A stretch of DNA of 64,000 nt from Dendrophyllia cribrosa (lineage: Eukaryota > Cnidaria > Anthozoa > Scleractinia > Dendrophylliidae), in assembly GCA_024195265.1 (NCBI GenBank), contig JAJLRJ010000013.1, positions 1,928,501 through 1,992,500 of the forward strand, in the 5' to 3' direction. Below are positions 10,653 to 20,861 of this stretch, in pieces. Each line of letters begins with the position of its first letter. Positions within the stretch are counted from its first letter, which is position 1. Position numbers and translations under genes: made by a program. Under the pieces are notes generated by a model that did no database searches, had not been told where the DNA came from, and saw only the letters and a list, made by a program, of their open reading frames with translations.

Positions 10653-11645
10653 ATGGATGTCAATAGTTCCAATTCATCAACACCCGACGCATGGAGTGAT
10701 CTTACCACTCCTACAATGAAATGGTTCTTTCGTCTGCTTTTCTCCGCAATCTTGTTCATCGGTTTACTCGGAAACGGTGCCGTTTTCCTGGCTATTGCCA
10801 CGAAACAGCGATTACGAACAACAACTAACCTCCTGGTGTTAAACCTCTCGGCTTCGGACTTCATTTTCGTAGCAATGTACACTCCAACCCAACTCTCCTC
10901 CTTCGAGAACAACTTCAGCTGGGAGATGGGTGATGCCGTTTGCAAACTCGTCTACACAGTCCTGCCAACCTGTTTGTCTTCTACCGTGGGTACCCTGTTG
11001 TGTATCGCTCTCCTGCGCTATAAAGCGGTACTAAATCCTTTGCACGCGCGTTTCGGAATGACACATAAGAAAACAGCGGTCGTGATAACTGTGATATGGC
11101 TATTATCTCTATTCACTGGATTGCCAGTCCTTCTTGTCGCGAAAACCACAACTTACAAAGACAAGATATTTTGCCACGAGGTATGGCCAGTTGACAAACC
11201 GTACAAACAGGTTTACTGGATTCTTATTTTCGTTATCCAGTACGCTGTCCCACTTGTGGTCATCATGTTCCTGTCCATTGCCACAGTTTTCAAGGTTAAG
11301 CAGAGTCGTGCACGCGTGTTACCAACTGCCTGGACCACAAATAACGAGGACAATTCGATTGCAAGTGTTTTGAACGCCAGGGCGATGCAGAGGCGAAGGC
11401 AAGAGAGTAACATGTCCAGAGTATTAGCATGTTTGGTGATCTTGTACGCCATCTGCATGCTTCCACAACATGTGGTGTTCTTCTGGATGACTTATGGTGA
11501 TTTGATGAAGCAGAAAGACGCTTCGTATATCTCCACCATGGCTAACATCTTCCCCATTGCTAATAGTGCGTTGAATCCTCTTATCTACGGCAGCCTACAC
11601 AAGGAGCTCAAAACTGGCTTTAAAAACTGTCTTAAATGCGCTTGA
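10653..11645 (+). CDS. GPCR1: intronless class A (rhodopsin-like) G-protein-coupled receptor
   Basis: Single-exon, 330-residue seven-transmembrane receptor of the plasma membrane, ligand unknown. The start is the ATG at 10653 (MDVNSS). Short N-terminus with two N-glycosylation sequons. Family landmarks (numbering from MDVN): GN in TM1 (N41), NLSASD in TM2 (D69), Cys97 at the top of TM3 and Cys174 in loop 2 for the conserved disulfide, LRY in place of DRY at about 121-123, Trp149 in TM4, Pro200 in TM5, a CMLP motif in TM6 (Trp of CWxP replaced by Met), and NPLIY at 308-312 in TM7. The tail is short and ends CLKCA, with possible palmitoylated cysteines. The overall look is that of peptide-receptor-like orphans, but subfamily is not assignable by eye. 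GPCR5 is its closest copy, about nine in ten residues identical by eye. Satellite monomers begin about 350 bp downstream. Confidence 0.9.
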   Translation: MDVNSSNSSTPDAWSDLTTPTMKWFFRLLFSAILFIGLLGNGAVFLAIATKQRLRTTTNLLVLNLSASDFIFVAMYTPTQLSSFENNFSWEMGDAVCKLVYTVLPTCLSSTVGTLLCIALLRYKAVLNPLHARFGMTHKKTAVVITVIWLLSLFTGLPVLLVAKTTTYKDKIFCHEVWPVDKPYKQVYWILIFVIQYAVPLVVIMFLSIATVFKVKQSRARVLPTAWTTNNEDNSIASVLNARAMQRRRQESNMSRVLACLVILYAICMLPQHVVFFWMTYGDLMKQKDASYISTMANIFPIANSALNPLIYGSLHKELKTGFKNCLKCA

Positions 11646-11989
11646 AAGGGCAAGCAGTAGATCTTTCATTTCTGTTGTCTTGTTTTAGGCCGTGTAAATA
11701 TGATACAAGTTTGGTCATGTTTTCTAAAAACTAAAACTGTTTTATTAACACTTTAAGATTTTGAAAATTCGTTAATCCCCCATTTTATATGGGGGTACTC
11801 CCATATAAAATTGACGAAGGTAATCATCGGAAATTTTGAAAGGAACCCATGAAAGGCATTTTGTGTTGATAGACTTGATAGCTATCCATTCTTTTCCTTG
11901 GTTAAAATTGAGGGAAGCACTTTAAGTTGATTTCATAATCAAGATCTGTTCACCTGTCTGTGAATGATTGTTAATCTAACTTGGCCGTC

Positions 11990-12980
11990 ACTCTTTAGAA
12001 ATTCATCCACGGACTCAAACGTCGGAACCACCTTGTACAGCAAAATAAACAGTACCACAGGAAAGTACTGCTCAATAGCTTTCACTTGAGTGGCTACAAT
12101 TTAGGATTTCATCCACGGACACAAAAGTTAGAACCACCTTGTCGAACCTTGTACAGCATAATAAACAGTACCACAGTAAAGTACTGCTCAGTAACTTTCA
12201 TTTGAATGGTTACAAGTTAGGATTTCATATACAGACTCAAAAGTTAGAACCACCTTGTACAGCATAATAAACTGTACCACAGTAAAGTACTGCTCAGTAG
12301 CTTTCATTTGAAAGGTTACAAGTTAGGATTTCATATAGAGACTCAAAAGTTAGAACCCGGCCTTGTACAGCATAAAAAACAGTTCCACAGGAAAGTACTG
12401 TTCAATAGCTTTCATTTGAATGGTCACACTAGGATTTCATCTACAGACTCAAAAGTTGGAGCCACCTTTTACAGCATAATAAACAGTATCACAGGAAAGT
12501 ACTGCTCAAAAGCTTTCATTTAAATGGTGACACTTAAGGGTTTCTTTCAGACTCAAAAGTTAGAACCACCTTGTACAGCATAATAAACAGCACCACAGGA
12601 AAGTACTACTCAGTAGCTTTTATTTGAATGGTCACACTTTAGGATTTTATCCACAGACTCAAATGTTAGAACCACCTTGTACAGCATAATAAACAGTACC
12701 ACAGGAAAGTACTGCTCAATAGCTTTCATTTGAATGGTCACACTTTAGGATTTCATCCACAGACTCAAAAGTTAGAACCGGGCCTTGTACAGCATAATAA
12801 ACAGTTCCAGAGGAAAGTACTGTTCAATAGCTTTCATATGAATGGTCACACTTTAGGATTCCATCCACAGACTCATAAGTTAGAACCACTTTGTACAGCA
12901 TAATAAACAGCACCACAGGAAAGTACTGCTCATTGGTTTTCATTTAAATGGTACTCTTTAGGATTTCATCCACAGATTTT
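11990..12980 (+). repeat. 106-bp satellite array 1
   Basis: About nine tandem, diverged monomers. Landmarks: TTAGAACCACCTTGTACAGC, ATAATAAACAGTACCACAGG, AAAGTACTGCTCAATAGCTT, TCATTTGAATGGTCACACTT, TAGGATTTCATCCACAGACT. Starts about 350 bp after the GPCR1 stop. Several monomers carry private changes (a tandem duplication of 'accttgt' near 12140, cccgg near 12356). Confidence 0.92.
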
Positions 12981-13133
12981 CGGTGTCTAGTCTAGTATAG
13001 GGTTGTAAAATCAGCTGAACATGGTCAGGTATAGAGTAAGGTTTTCAGAGTCCTAGCGGCAAACCCCTACTGAAAAATATATAGAGTATCCCCGGGCATA
13101 TATGAATCACTGGATAACAACATTAAAAGTATA

Positions 13134-13420
13134 TAGAGCAGTTTTCAATTGAGTGTCGTAAAACCTAAACCAAAGTAATTACTCTGACCAATCACAGCAG
13201 TCGTAAACAATCCAATAAACCAATCAGAGCTCGAAGCAATTACATGTCGGCGGCGCCAAGCGCGGGAAAACGCGTGCGAGCAAGTCACGATTGGTTTTGG
13301 TTTTACTTCTGATTGGTCGAGAAAGTGGCGCGAGATTTTTTAGCCAATCACAAGGCGAAGCAATGCAAAACCAAAGCAATTGTGTAATTACTTTCGACAC
13401 TCAATTGAAACTGCTCTTAT
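13134..13420. mobile_element. MITE (AGAGCAGTTTTCAATTGAG family), well-preserved copy
   Basis: Starts AGAGCAGTTTTCAATTGAGT and ends with the inverse CACTCAATTGAAACTGCTCT. The interior has GTAATTACTCTGACCAATCA and AATTGTGTAATTACTTTCGA. Opposite orientation to the copy at 6536-6807. GC-rich centre (ggcggcgccaagcgcggg). Non-coding. Confidence 0.8.
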
Positions 13421-13859
13421 AAACAGTGGTTTGTTAAGTAATGCTTCACATAAGAACTATAGTAAACTTCATTGTTCTGCGGCAATGGCTCATTCCCACA
13501 TAGAATATCTTTGATTTTAAGAATAGAGGAGGGGCTGATGGTCCATAATTATATTTCATTATAAAAATACAGAAAATCCATTTGCATCAAATATATTTTA
13601 GGAAATGTTCGTGCTCAACCAATCAGAATAGCAGAAGACAAACTAATTTTGCTTCCTTGATGAAGTTCCCCAAATACAATATCTTTTAAAAATTGCATGT
13701 TGTGCGATTGGGTCTCAAAATACTTGAAACCTTAAAAAATTTAGACTTTATGCACCTTGAACCTTAACTTTTTAGCGGTTTTTGAGTCTAGGCCAATGAG
13801 ATCACTAGTTGTAACAATGAAAATAGTTGACATTCCATCGTGCATTGCCGTTCAGCACT

Positions 13860-14960
13860 GTCCTTCTTATGCGGATAAACGGCAGATGGAGTTAGATTTT
13901 GACAAATAGCCAATATCATTAGTACACATATATGTTGGTTAATTTAGTCGAAAAACTGTTGAAGAGATAAACACCCATGTTTGTACCCTTTGGCAATTGT
14001 TTTAAAACTTAATAAAAACTAGTATGAACAACACGAAAAAAATGGGAGCTTTTTTATGAGACATTTGCGTTGTATATTTTCACCTACATCTAACTGGGCT
14101 TAGATCTCATGGATATACACACAATGATTCCCCATTGTTATAGTCTTTGTTTGTGATCTATTATTTCCGTGTAGTCTATTGTTTAGTCTTTGTTTCACGG
14201 TCTGGTGGGTATATCCATGAGATCTTTGCCTCTTACTGTAAAAGTCTAATTTATTCCCCATCAGACGCTTACTTTATTGAAAAATTACTTTTATCAGCGG
14301 TTCAAACTGCAACTTGTGTTCGATTTTTGACACCTATTAAAACGAAAGAGGCATCCAGTTTATTATTATTTTTTGCCTGTTTGCCTCCAAACAATTTGCG
14401 ACTGTTAATTTTTCTTGCATGGTCTGTAAGCATGTTTACGCGGCACATTTAGTCTCATGCATAATACAAAACATTTTACAATAGTCCATTTTACAGTTGT
14501 CTTCTTAGTGTCCTGGCCTTTGAGTGGAAGCGAGGCTGAAGGTGACCTTGCTATGATACAGACCTTGGAGCTTTTCAGATGTAAATTTAGCTAGTTAGCA
14601 TGAGAAAAACATTATTAACATATGAAAGGCAGAAAGGTTTGTATCAAAGCAAGGTCACCTTCAGCCTCGCTTCCACTCAAAGGTACGGTCACCAAGCACA
14701 CAACTGTAAAATGGACTATTAGTTTAATTATTTGAACGTCACATTTCAAAGTCGCGGAATGAAATTCAAATTCCAGAAAAAATCGCTCAGCCCATGCCGT
14801 GCACTTTTCGTTCAAATACAAAGCAGGTAATAAAATTTATCTCCGTGAATGTACTGCTTTCCAGGTGAAGTAAAGTCAGATGCAGTTCGCATTCGATCAT
14901 TTTTATGGCTATGAATGTGTTTTCCACGCGACTTAAATACGACGCATAAAAATTAAGGAT
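13860..14960 (+). repeat. Segmental-duplication block S, copy 2, carrying a MITE insertion
   Basis: Repeats the 9283-10140 order: cggataaacggcagatgga, GACACCTATTAAAACGAAAG, GTTTACGCGGCACATTTAGT, AATTATTTGAACGTCACATT, CCACGCGACTTAAATACGAC. Between the last parts it contains the inverted-repeat element at 14480-14720, absent from copy 1. Confidence 0.7.
14480..14720. mobile_element. MITE inserted in block S copy 2
   Basis: Terminal inverted repeats AATAGTCCATTTTACAGTTG and CAACTGTAAAATGGACTATT, with a long inner arm pair (CTTTGAGTGGAAGCGAGGCT / AGCCTCGCTTCCACTCAAAG). Block S copy 1 (about 9840-9865) shows the corresponding site without this element. The first 18-20 nt of the difference (14456-14479) are not clearly part of the TIR, so the left boundary is approximate. 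Confidence 0.8.
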
Positions 14961-15199
14961 AAAAAAAGCTACGAACCGTGTGACACTAAATTTTTGCGGG
15001 AGTTGCGAATGGCCGATTTTTTGGGGTTTGCGGGAACTAATTTTTGCGATTGGCGCGGGCAGGAAGTCGCGTTCAATTGGGATTACAACATTTTCGTTTT
15101 ATCTTTGAGTCCTGGGTTTGGGTACATTCAATCGAAATACATGCAGATGTGTAAAACACGTTAATCAGTGTCACTCTATTACAATAGACCTCTTTAGCT

Positions 15200-15369
15200 T
15201 GTACGTTTTGTTTTCCCAATGTAGATCATGTAAAGTTACCCTAGAGAACTGTTTCTTTTAAATTTTGTTTTCTTCACGTGCATATGTATGCATAATTTAT
15301 GAAAAGGCAAAGGACAAATTCCCTTGAGAACATCACATGACCTACATTGGGAAAACAAAAATTTGTACC
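15200..15369. mobile_element. MITE with TTTTGTTTTCCCAATGTAG arms
   Basis: GTACGTTTTGTTTTCCCAAT... at 15201-15225 is mirrored by CATTGGGAAAACAAAAATTT at 15345-15364, with ATCATGT/ACATGAC continuing the pairing. About 170 bp, non-coding. Confidence 0.7.
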
Positions 15370-15711
15370 GTTTTTCCACGAAAAATTTCAGCAGAATTTT
15401 TATTCGAACCTGCTGAGAGTACTCGATTTCTGTGTATAAATACCAAGCGACTTCTGAACATTGAATTGTACTGAATTGTATACTTCGCCCCGGCATGGAT
15501 ACACATATTATAAATAATAAATACAACAGTATGCGGTGGCGGAAATCCGCCCTGGGTCGTCTCACATCTTTACTCGATAGCGTATAAACTGAGAGGAACG
15601 TCTGTGGAAACCATAGAGATTTTATAGTAGGCCCAAGCTCGACAATTTCTTCAACTTCGAAGCCAAGATAATATTTGTAATCGCTTGAGATTCCTTAACA
15701 AAGATCGGCTA

Positions 15712-15856
15712 TAGGTGGTTTTCATGTTACGTCATCGCCGCCATGCTGGTGGACATAAACAATAGTTCTCTCATTAGCTCCTTTTGTTCGTCCACCAGCA
15801 TTTGTTCGTTTCACTATTGTTATCTATGTCTCTAGAGATTGGTTGCAAACCACCTA
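15712..15856. mobile_element. MITE with TAGGTGGTTT termini
   Basis: Ends TAGGTGGTTTTCATG and TTGCAAACCACCTA, with inner arms around catgctggtgga / tccaccagcat. A related flank at 16685-16710 (AACAAAGATCGACTATTCTC) shows the uninterrupted site, implying a TA target duplication. Confidence 0.75.
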
Positions 15857-16220
15857 TTCTCAGGAGACTATTCTATTAGAGGAATAAACATAGTTAATAG
15901 AACATGAGTTAAATGAGATATTTAGTGAAAATTCGATGAGAATTTCAGACTGCCGGGTAACTAGTATTATGAAAACCGTGCCGTCAGTCGAGATTCTATA
16001 GCTAAGAGAATTCGTCCTTTACAAAACGAAAACATAATTTACATTTTAGAATCGCTTGGCATTTCTGAACAAAGATCAAATACTCTCGAGAGAATCGAAT
16101 TGAATCGCTTGGCATTTCTGAATAAAGATCAAATACTCTCGAGAGGTTTCAGTGATAATTTTTGTGGAGATATTCCCGTGAGAGTTCAGTGACTCGGTGA
16201 GTCAGCACGAATTTTTTCTA

Positions 16221-16595
16221 AAGCTTGGTTTCCATATAATCGAAAGGATCGCAGAAAAAAGTGTTGTGCGACCCTTGCGATCATATGGAAACCAAAAACT
16301 TTGCGATCCTTGCGATTGCGATCGAAGAGATAGAAAAATTTCTATCTCTGCGATCCTTGCGATCGAGAGGTTTTTATATGGAAAACCACTCTTGCGATCC
16401 TTGCGATCCAAAATGTCCCAGAAAGCATTGCACCCCAAAGCCTTGTATCCCATAATGCACTTAAAGTTTATCGAATCCAGGCCTACTCGACGTTTCCTTG
16501 CTATCGCCTGAACTGAGGTCTTAACGATCGCAATGATCGCAAGAATTACAGCGATCGTCAATCGCGATCGTTGCGATTATATGGAAACCAGGCTT
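16221..16595. mobile_element. MITE with interior of repeated GATCCTTGCGATC blocks
   Basis: TIRs AAGCTTGGTTTCCATATAAT and ATTATATGGAAACCAGGCTT (one mismatch over 22 bp). The interior is mostly permutations of GCGATCCTTGCGATC in both orientations. Flanks AAA/TTAA resemble those of the 2348 and 44051 elements. Confidence 0.8.
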
Positions 16596-17361
16596 AAGTG
16601 TCAACCATCCACATTTTATAGTGTGCCCAACCTCGACAATTTCTTAACTTTGAAGCCAAGATAATGTTTGAAATCGCTCGAGATTTCTAAACAAAGATCG
16701 ACTATTCTCAGAAGAATTAAACGAGATATTTCGTTGAAATTCGATTAAAATTTCAGACTGCCGGGTATCTAGTATTTTGAAAACACTTCCCGGCTGCCGG
16801 GTATCTAGACACTACGTTCACAAAATCGACCCATTTCTGGCGTCGCTTTTTGGCTTCAACACGGTCATCATTTTATGAAGCCCAATACCTGCCTTTGGGT
16901 TCGAAATATTTTTGCAGCCGTAGGCAACACAAGTCGTTGGCATTTCGCAGAGCTATTTTCGCAGCAACAAGTCACTGGAAATCCTCGAGATGATAAAAAT
17001 CCATCCCCTTCCGTGACGTCACTCGACCAAGACCTCGTACTCGGTAATGGAACAAATTATGGCAATTTTTCATAACTTTGGCGGGCCATAAAAAATCGGG
17101 GTTTTAACCAAAATCAAAATTTTTTGCGGCATTTTGTTTAGAAAAATAGTAAGATTTTTTTAAGTAAAAAACGTTTTTTGGGGTTATATCCACTTTAAAC
17201 GGTCACCTAATTATTTTACAATGCAGTATTTTTGACAAGACGGTACTAGCATGTCCAGTTTCTTTGAACAGCTCATTAAACACATCATGATGGGTGTAAT
17301 CATTGTGAGAATGCAAACTGTTATTACGTTTGGGCTAAAGTTCGGGCTAATAGGTCCACCG

Positions 17362-17531
17362 TAGCCTGTTCCAGGCGTTCAGATAGTGGGAAAGTGAAAG
17401 CGCTAATAGTTGGGGAAGGCGCGAAGAAAAGCGAGCGAAAAAAATCTCCCCGCTTTTTTTCGCTCGCTTTTCTTCGCGCCTTCCCCAACTATTCGCGCTT
17501 TCCCCACTATCTGAACGCCTGGAACAGGCTA
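17362..17531. mobile_element. MULE-type foldback MITE with 9-bp target duplication
   Basis: A 170-bp almost perfect hairpin: TAGCCTGTTCCAGGCGTTCA at the left end and its inverse at the right, meeting around aaaaaaatctccccgcttttttt. GGTCCACCG occurs exactly on both sides (17353-17361 and 17532-17540). A 9-bp duplication with long TIRs is typical of Mutator-like elements. Confidence 0.88.
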
Positions 17532-17739
17532 GGTCCACCGCAGCGCACGTCAAATTCCTCTTTTACCAGCTTCTGTTGCAGCCAACCACATGAAAAATTG
17601 TCACCTTCAAATCGATACTCGCAAGGAACCTCGAGACCAAAGCCACCTCCTCTGTTGACTCGTTTCCCCTTGATTATGACTTTTCCGCAGTTCGTAGGCG
17701 TCTTGAGAAACTTGCGTAACCATGGGGCCATAAGAATTT

Positions 17740-18265
17740 GGTTTTATCGACTGAGTCGATAAGTTAAATTAGCCACCGTAAAAAGATTCGAGAAAGCTGA
17801 CGTTTCGAGCGCTAGCCCTTCGTCGGAGCGAATCAAGGGATTGTGGGTAGCGTGTGGTTTAATATAGTAGGTGAAGCTACGCTATTGGTGGAAATTTGGT
17901 GACGTGAAAAACAAATGTAAATTAGTTGAATGAAAAGCGTTCGTTGATTCCGTGGGGTTTGAGAGTGCCGATTTGAAAGATGATTTTTTGTTCTAAGTTT
18001 TTACGGTTTTCTGTGTTACCGTGGTGTAGGGAAAGGCCGCAGACTGTCATGTGTTGTTTAGAATGGTTAGTGAGATTGAAATGACGCGCGACTGGTTTGG
18101 ATGCGTCTTTGTCATTTTTTTCAACGTCTCGGAGATGTTCGCGAAAACGGTCGCCCAGTCTCCTCCCTGTTTCGCCAATGTATATCTTTTTGCAAAAAGT
18201 ACATGTTATGCAGTAGATAACATTTACGGAGGTGCATGTGAAACGATCAGTGATTTTAATAGATC
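17740..18265 (-). pseudogene. Penelope-like element 3' end (GIY-YIG domain plus 3' UTR), inverted copy
   Basis: The minus strand encodes only the C-terminal endonuclease part of a Penelope-like retroelement: TDRFTCTSVNVIYCITC, then KKIYIGETGRRLGDRFREHL and a tail ending INERFSFN (stop near 17922). It is followed by a 3' UTR with a hammerhead-like motif and the terminal TCGACTCAGTCGATAAAACC. The upstream RT is missing; at about 18265 it abuts directly a plus-strand RT fragment whose own 3' end is nearly identical and lies at 20862-21470. Remnant, not an intact gene. Confidence 0.85.
17796..17829 (-). ncRNA. Hammerhead-ribozyme-like motif, mutated core
   Basis: Minus strand: GCT-CCGACGA-AGGGCTAGCGCTC-GAAAC-GTC-AGC. 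Stem II GGGC/GCUC and a 3-bp stem I (GCU/AGC) form, and GAAA and the GUC site are present, but the core CUGANGA reads CCGACGA (U to C). Penelope-like elements are known to carry minimal hammerheads with very short stem III; this copy is expected to be weak or inactive. Confidence 0.6.
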
Positions 18266-19172
18266 GAAGGGCTTCAAGCACTAAAATATTTTTTCGACAA
18301 GCGCTCCATTCAAAACCCAAGCTCAGAAACACTGCTCCGCTTTGCTGAATTAGTTTTGACACTCAACTGTTTTTCATTTTCCCAAAACTACTACAAACAA
18401 GTAAATGGAGTCGCCATGGAGACCAAAATGGGACCAAGCTATGCTAACCTTTTTGTAGGCTACGTCGAAAACAAATTCTTCAATCAGTACCACGGAACCA
18501 AACCCGAACTCTACGGCCGCTACATCGATGACTGCATTGGCGCTACCTCTTCCAGTAAAGAGGAACTTAATCAATTAATAACTTCTGTCAATACTTTTCA
18601 TCCGGCTCTAAAATATACCTGGGAGATTTCAGAAACCTCTGTCGCTTTTCTTGACATCAATATTTCAATCAACGGCAACAGTTTATCCACAAGTGTGCAC
18701 TACAAACCTACAGATTCCCACAGTTATCTGTTACATTCACCCTCACATCCATCACACGTTTAAAACGCCATTCCGTATTCTCAATTTCTCAGACTTCGAC
18801 GTCTTTGTAGTGATGACTCCGATTTTTCCAACAAATCAGAAATGTGCCAGTTTTTCAAAAAACGTGGGTACCCTGACTCTGTTGTTAATATGGGCCAACA
18901 ACGTGCACAACAAATCGACAGACAATCAGCACTACAAACGTCACAGAAGGATAAGAACGAGAGAATTCCATTCACCCTCACTTTCCACCCACACAATCAC
19001 ACAGTCAAAAGCATAATTTTAAATAATTTCAAATTACTCCAAAACGACCCCGAAACTAGCAGAATGTTTTCACAACCCCCACTAATTTCATTCAAACGTG
19101 ACAAAAACATAGGCAACTTTCTAGTGACGAGCACACTGAAATCTGACGATGAACCGGGAACTTTTAAATGCG
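18266..19172 (+). pseudogene. Penelope-like element A, reverse-transcriptase part, 5' half of interrupted copy
   Basis: Plus-strand RT palm and thumb of a Penelope-like element, 5'-truncated. It begins at EGLQALKYFFDKR, includes AELVLTLNCF, QVNGVAMETKMGPSYANLF (motif B) and GRYIDDCIGAT (motif C, YIDD), then VAFLDINI. It is disrupted after HPSHV at about 18763 and continues in other frames (SQF-LRLRRLCSDDSDF near 18780-18835; CQFFKKRGYPDSV at 18842; FHPHNHTV; GTFKC). It stops at 19172 where element B is inserted; the remainder resumes at 20862. Confidence 0.88.
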
Positions 19173-19262
19173 ACGATAAATAAATATGTATCCTGCGCAG
19201 CGTTAATTGTAGTTACGTGAAAAAGTGTTAAGTTTAACGCTGTAAAAAGTGTTAAAAATGAA

Positions 19263-19298
19263 ACTAGACGTTTCGGCAATGCTGCCTTCATCAGTAGT
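19263..19298 (-). ncRNA. Hammerhead ribozyme with canonical core in element B
   Basis: Minus strand: ACTA-CTGATGA-AGGCAGCATTGCC-GAAAC-GTC-TAGT. All invariant core bases are present (CUGAUGA, GAAA, GUC cleavage triplet). Stem II GGCA/UGCC is perfect, stem I ACUA/UAGU is 4 bp, and stem III is only AC/GU with no loop, the minimal form described for Penelope-like elements. It lies about 100 bp beyond the stop codon of the element B reading frame. Confidence 0.82.
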
Positions 19299-19393
19299 AA
19301 AAATGTGTTCGTTGCTAACGTGTGCGAAAATTCAAAAAATTCAAATTCACGCGCGCCGAAGAAAAGCGCGCGCAAGGCTAGCATACGAGTTAA

Positions 19394-20821
19394 TTATGAA
19401 AAGCCAAAGTCTTGGTTCAAACCACTCGGCGCCAAAGTCTTGTAATTGAAAATGAACCGCATTTCTTCGCGTCTTCTCCTGATCTGGTCACCTAGATTCG
19501 CTTTAATTACCGCTACCATCATGTCGCTGAGGTTGTGGTTTGGTCTCGTAAAATGTTCAGGCACTGGCAGCGCAACTTTCTTTTTGATCACATCCAATCG
19601 GTGTTCACGGAAGCGGTCTCCAAGACGACGGCCCGTCTCGCCAATGTAGACAATTGCAGGGCATTTACGGCATGAAATGCAGTAGACCAATTGGCTTGTG
19701 ATGCACGTATAATGTCCCGAGATCTTGATGTGTCCATTTGTAGTTCTAATACTGTCACTGGAATTGATAAAAGGACAGGTACGGCAGTCACGTCGGTTGC
19801 AGGGAAACGTACCCGCCTGACGTTGGAGATCTGACGGCAAACTGCTATGGACTAGCAAATCTTTTAGATTCTTTGCGCGTCGGAAAGCTTTTAGCGGCGG
19901 CTTGTTGAAAATAGCACTCGTGGTGTTGTCATCGCGTAAGATGGAATAGTTTCGCAGAAGGATGTTACAAACGTCGACGTTTTTGGGGTGGTATGTGATG
20001 ACCAGAGGTGGGCGGTCGACGGCAGTGTCATTTCCGGAAGTGATGTCAAGTAGATTGTCTCTTCGTTTTGCTTCCGCTTGGACACGTGCTCTTGTTATGA
20101 GGTCATGAGGATAGCCACGTGCCGCAAAATATGTCTCCATAGTTGTTGCTTTATTGTGAAAATCATTGTCGTCACTGCAGATCTTTCGCAGCCGTAGAAA
20201 CTGACTGTATGGAATGGATGATTTACACTTTGATGGATGCGACGAGCTGAAGTCAAGATAAGAATGACTATCAGTGTCTTTGTAGTAAACAGATGTTGAT
20301 ATGCGGTTGTCGCGGGGGATCATATAGATGTCCAGGAACGGGAGTTTATCAGCTGAGATAGACCATGTGTAGTCAATCTTGGGATGGTAATTAGAGGCAA
20401 ACTCGAGAAACTGCTGTAATTCCTGTTCACTGCACGATGTTGCGCCTGCCACATCATCCATGAACCGCTTGTACAGTTCTGGTTTCACGTCAGGGTACTC
20501 TGCTAACATCTTCTCCTCGACGTAGCCAACAAAGAGACATGCGTAATTTGGCCCTAATCTGCTTCCCATTGCTACACCACCCACTTGTTTGTAGTAGTCT
20601 CCGTTAAACTCGAAAGAGTTTAGGGTGAGTACCAATTCAGCCATTCGAACAAGAGTGTCCGTTGGGGGTTCTTTGATTTCTCTCTTGTCTAGAAAATATT
20701 TCAGAGCCAACAGACCTTCGTCATTTGGAATGATCGTGTACAACGATTTTATGTCCATAGTAAATACCAATCGGTGCTGCCCATTGTCACTGAACCGAAA
20801 CGAATCTAGTATTTGCAACAT
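19394..20821 (-). CDS. Penelope-like reverse transcriptase / GIY-YIG endonuclease, 5'-truncated but open
   Basis: 475 codons open with no internal stop. RT motif A is at FTMDIKSLYTIIPND (Asp23), motif B at GVAMGSRLGPNYACLF (about 82-97), motif C is FMDD (120-123), followed by LPFLDIY. A linker with Cys341, Cys346 and Cys349 precedes the GIY-YIG nuclease (VYIGETGRRLGDRFREH, about 391-407, with a downstream catalytic-type Glu in RRREEMRF). The RT fingers and anything N-terminal are missing, so the first Met is probably not the native start. These enzymes nick target DNA and prime reverse transcription. The frame has far fewer defects than element A, implying a younger insertion. Confidence 0.9.
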   Translation of the reverse strand: MLQILDSFRFSDNGQHRLVFTMDIKSLYTIIPNDEGLLALKYFLDKREIKEPPTDTLVRMAELVLTLNSFEFNGDYYKQVGGVAMGSRLGPNYACLFVGYVEEKMLAEYPDVKPELYKRFMDDVAGATSCSEQELQQFLEFASNYHPKIDYTWSISADKLPFLDIYMIPRDNRISTSVYYKDTDSHSYLDFSSSHPSKCKSSIPYSQFLRLRKICSDDNDFHNKATTMETYFAARGYPHDLITRARVQAEAKRRDNLLDITSGNDTAVDRPPLVITYHPKNVDVCNILLRNYSILRDDNTTSAIFNKPPLKAFRRAKNLKDLLVHSSLPSDLQRQAGTFPCNRRDCRTCPFINSSDSIRTTNGHIKISGHYTCITSQLVYCISCRKCPAIVYIGETGRRLGDRFREHRLDVIKKKVALPVPEHFTRPNHNLSDMMVAVIKANLGDQIRRRREEMRFIFNYKTLAPSGLNQDFGFS

Positions 20822-20861
20822 CTAGTATTTGCATCATCTATTTGCAACATCTAGTATTTGC

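Larger units (their letters stand above)
15620..16810. repeat. Local duplications: 'tcgcttgagatt...ctgccgggtaactag' block
   Basis: A block with GAAGCCAAGATAAT, AACAAAGATCG, TTAAACGAGATATTTCGTTG-like and TTTCAGACTGCCGGGTA occurs twice (15620-15975, split by a MITE, and 16614-16790). A 48-bp unit containing TCGCTTGGCATTTCTGAA and CAAATACTCTCGAGAG is tandemly repeated at 16049-16146. No coding sequence. Confidence 0.65.
19173..20861 (-). mobile_element. Penelope-like element B, nested insertion
   Basis: A 1.69-kb minus-strand element inserted into element A. The 14-bp sequence AACTTTTAAATGCG occurs at 19159-19172 and again at 20862-20875, i.e. on both sides, as a target-site duplication. The element holds one long reading frame (19394-20821), a 3' UTR with a hammerhead, and at its 5' junction a short tandem duplication of ctagtatttgcaacat (20810-20861). 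It lacks the N-terminal part of the RT, so it is a 5'-truncated copy. Confidence 0.9.

Noticed and set aside
10391..10945. 184-codon minus-strand frame overlapping the start of GPCR1
   Set aside because: Antisense shadow of a clear receptor gene; similar shadows occur opposite GPCR2 and GPCR5.
16202..16561. 119-codon minus-strand frame rich in Ile/Ala/Arg
   Set aside because: Lies entirely within a MITE made of repeated GATCCTTGCGATC blocks, which are open in several frames.
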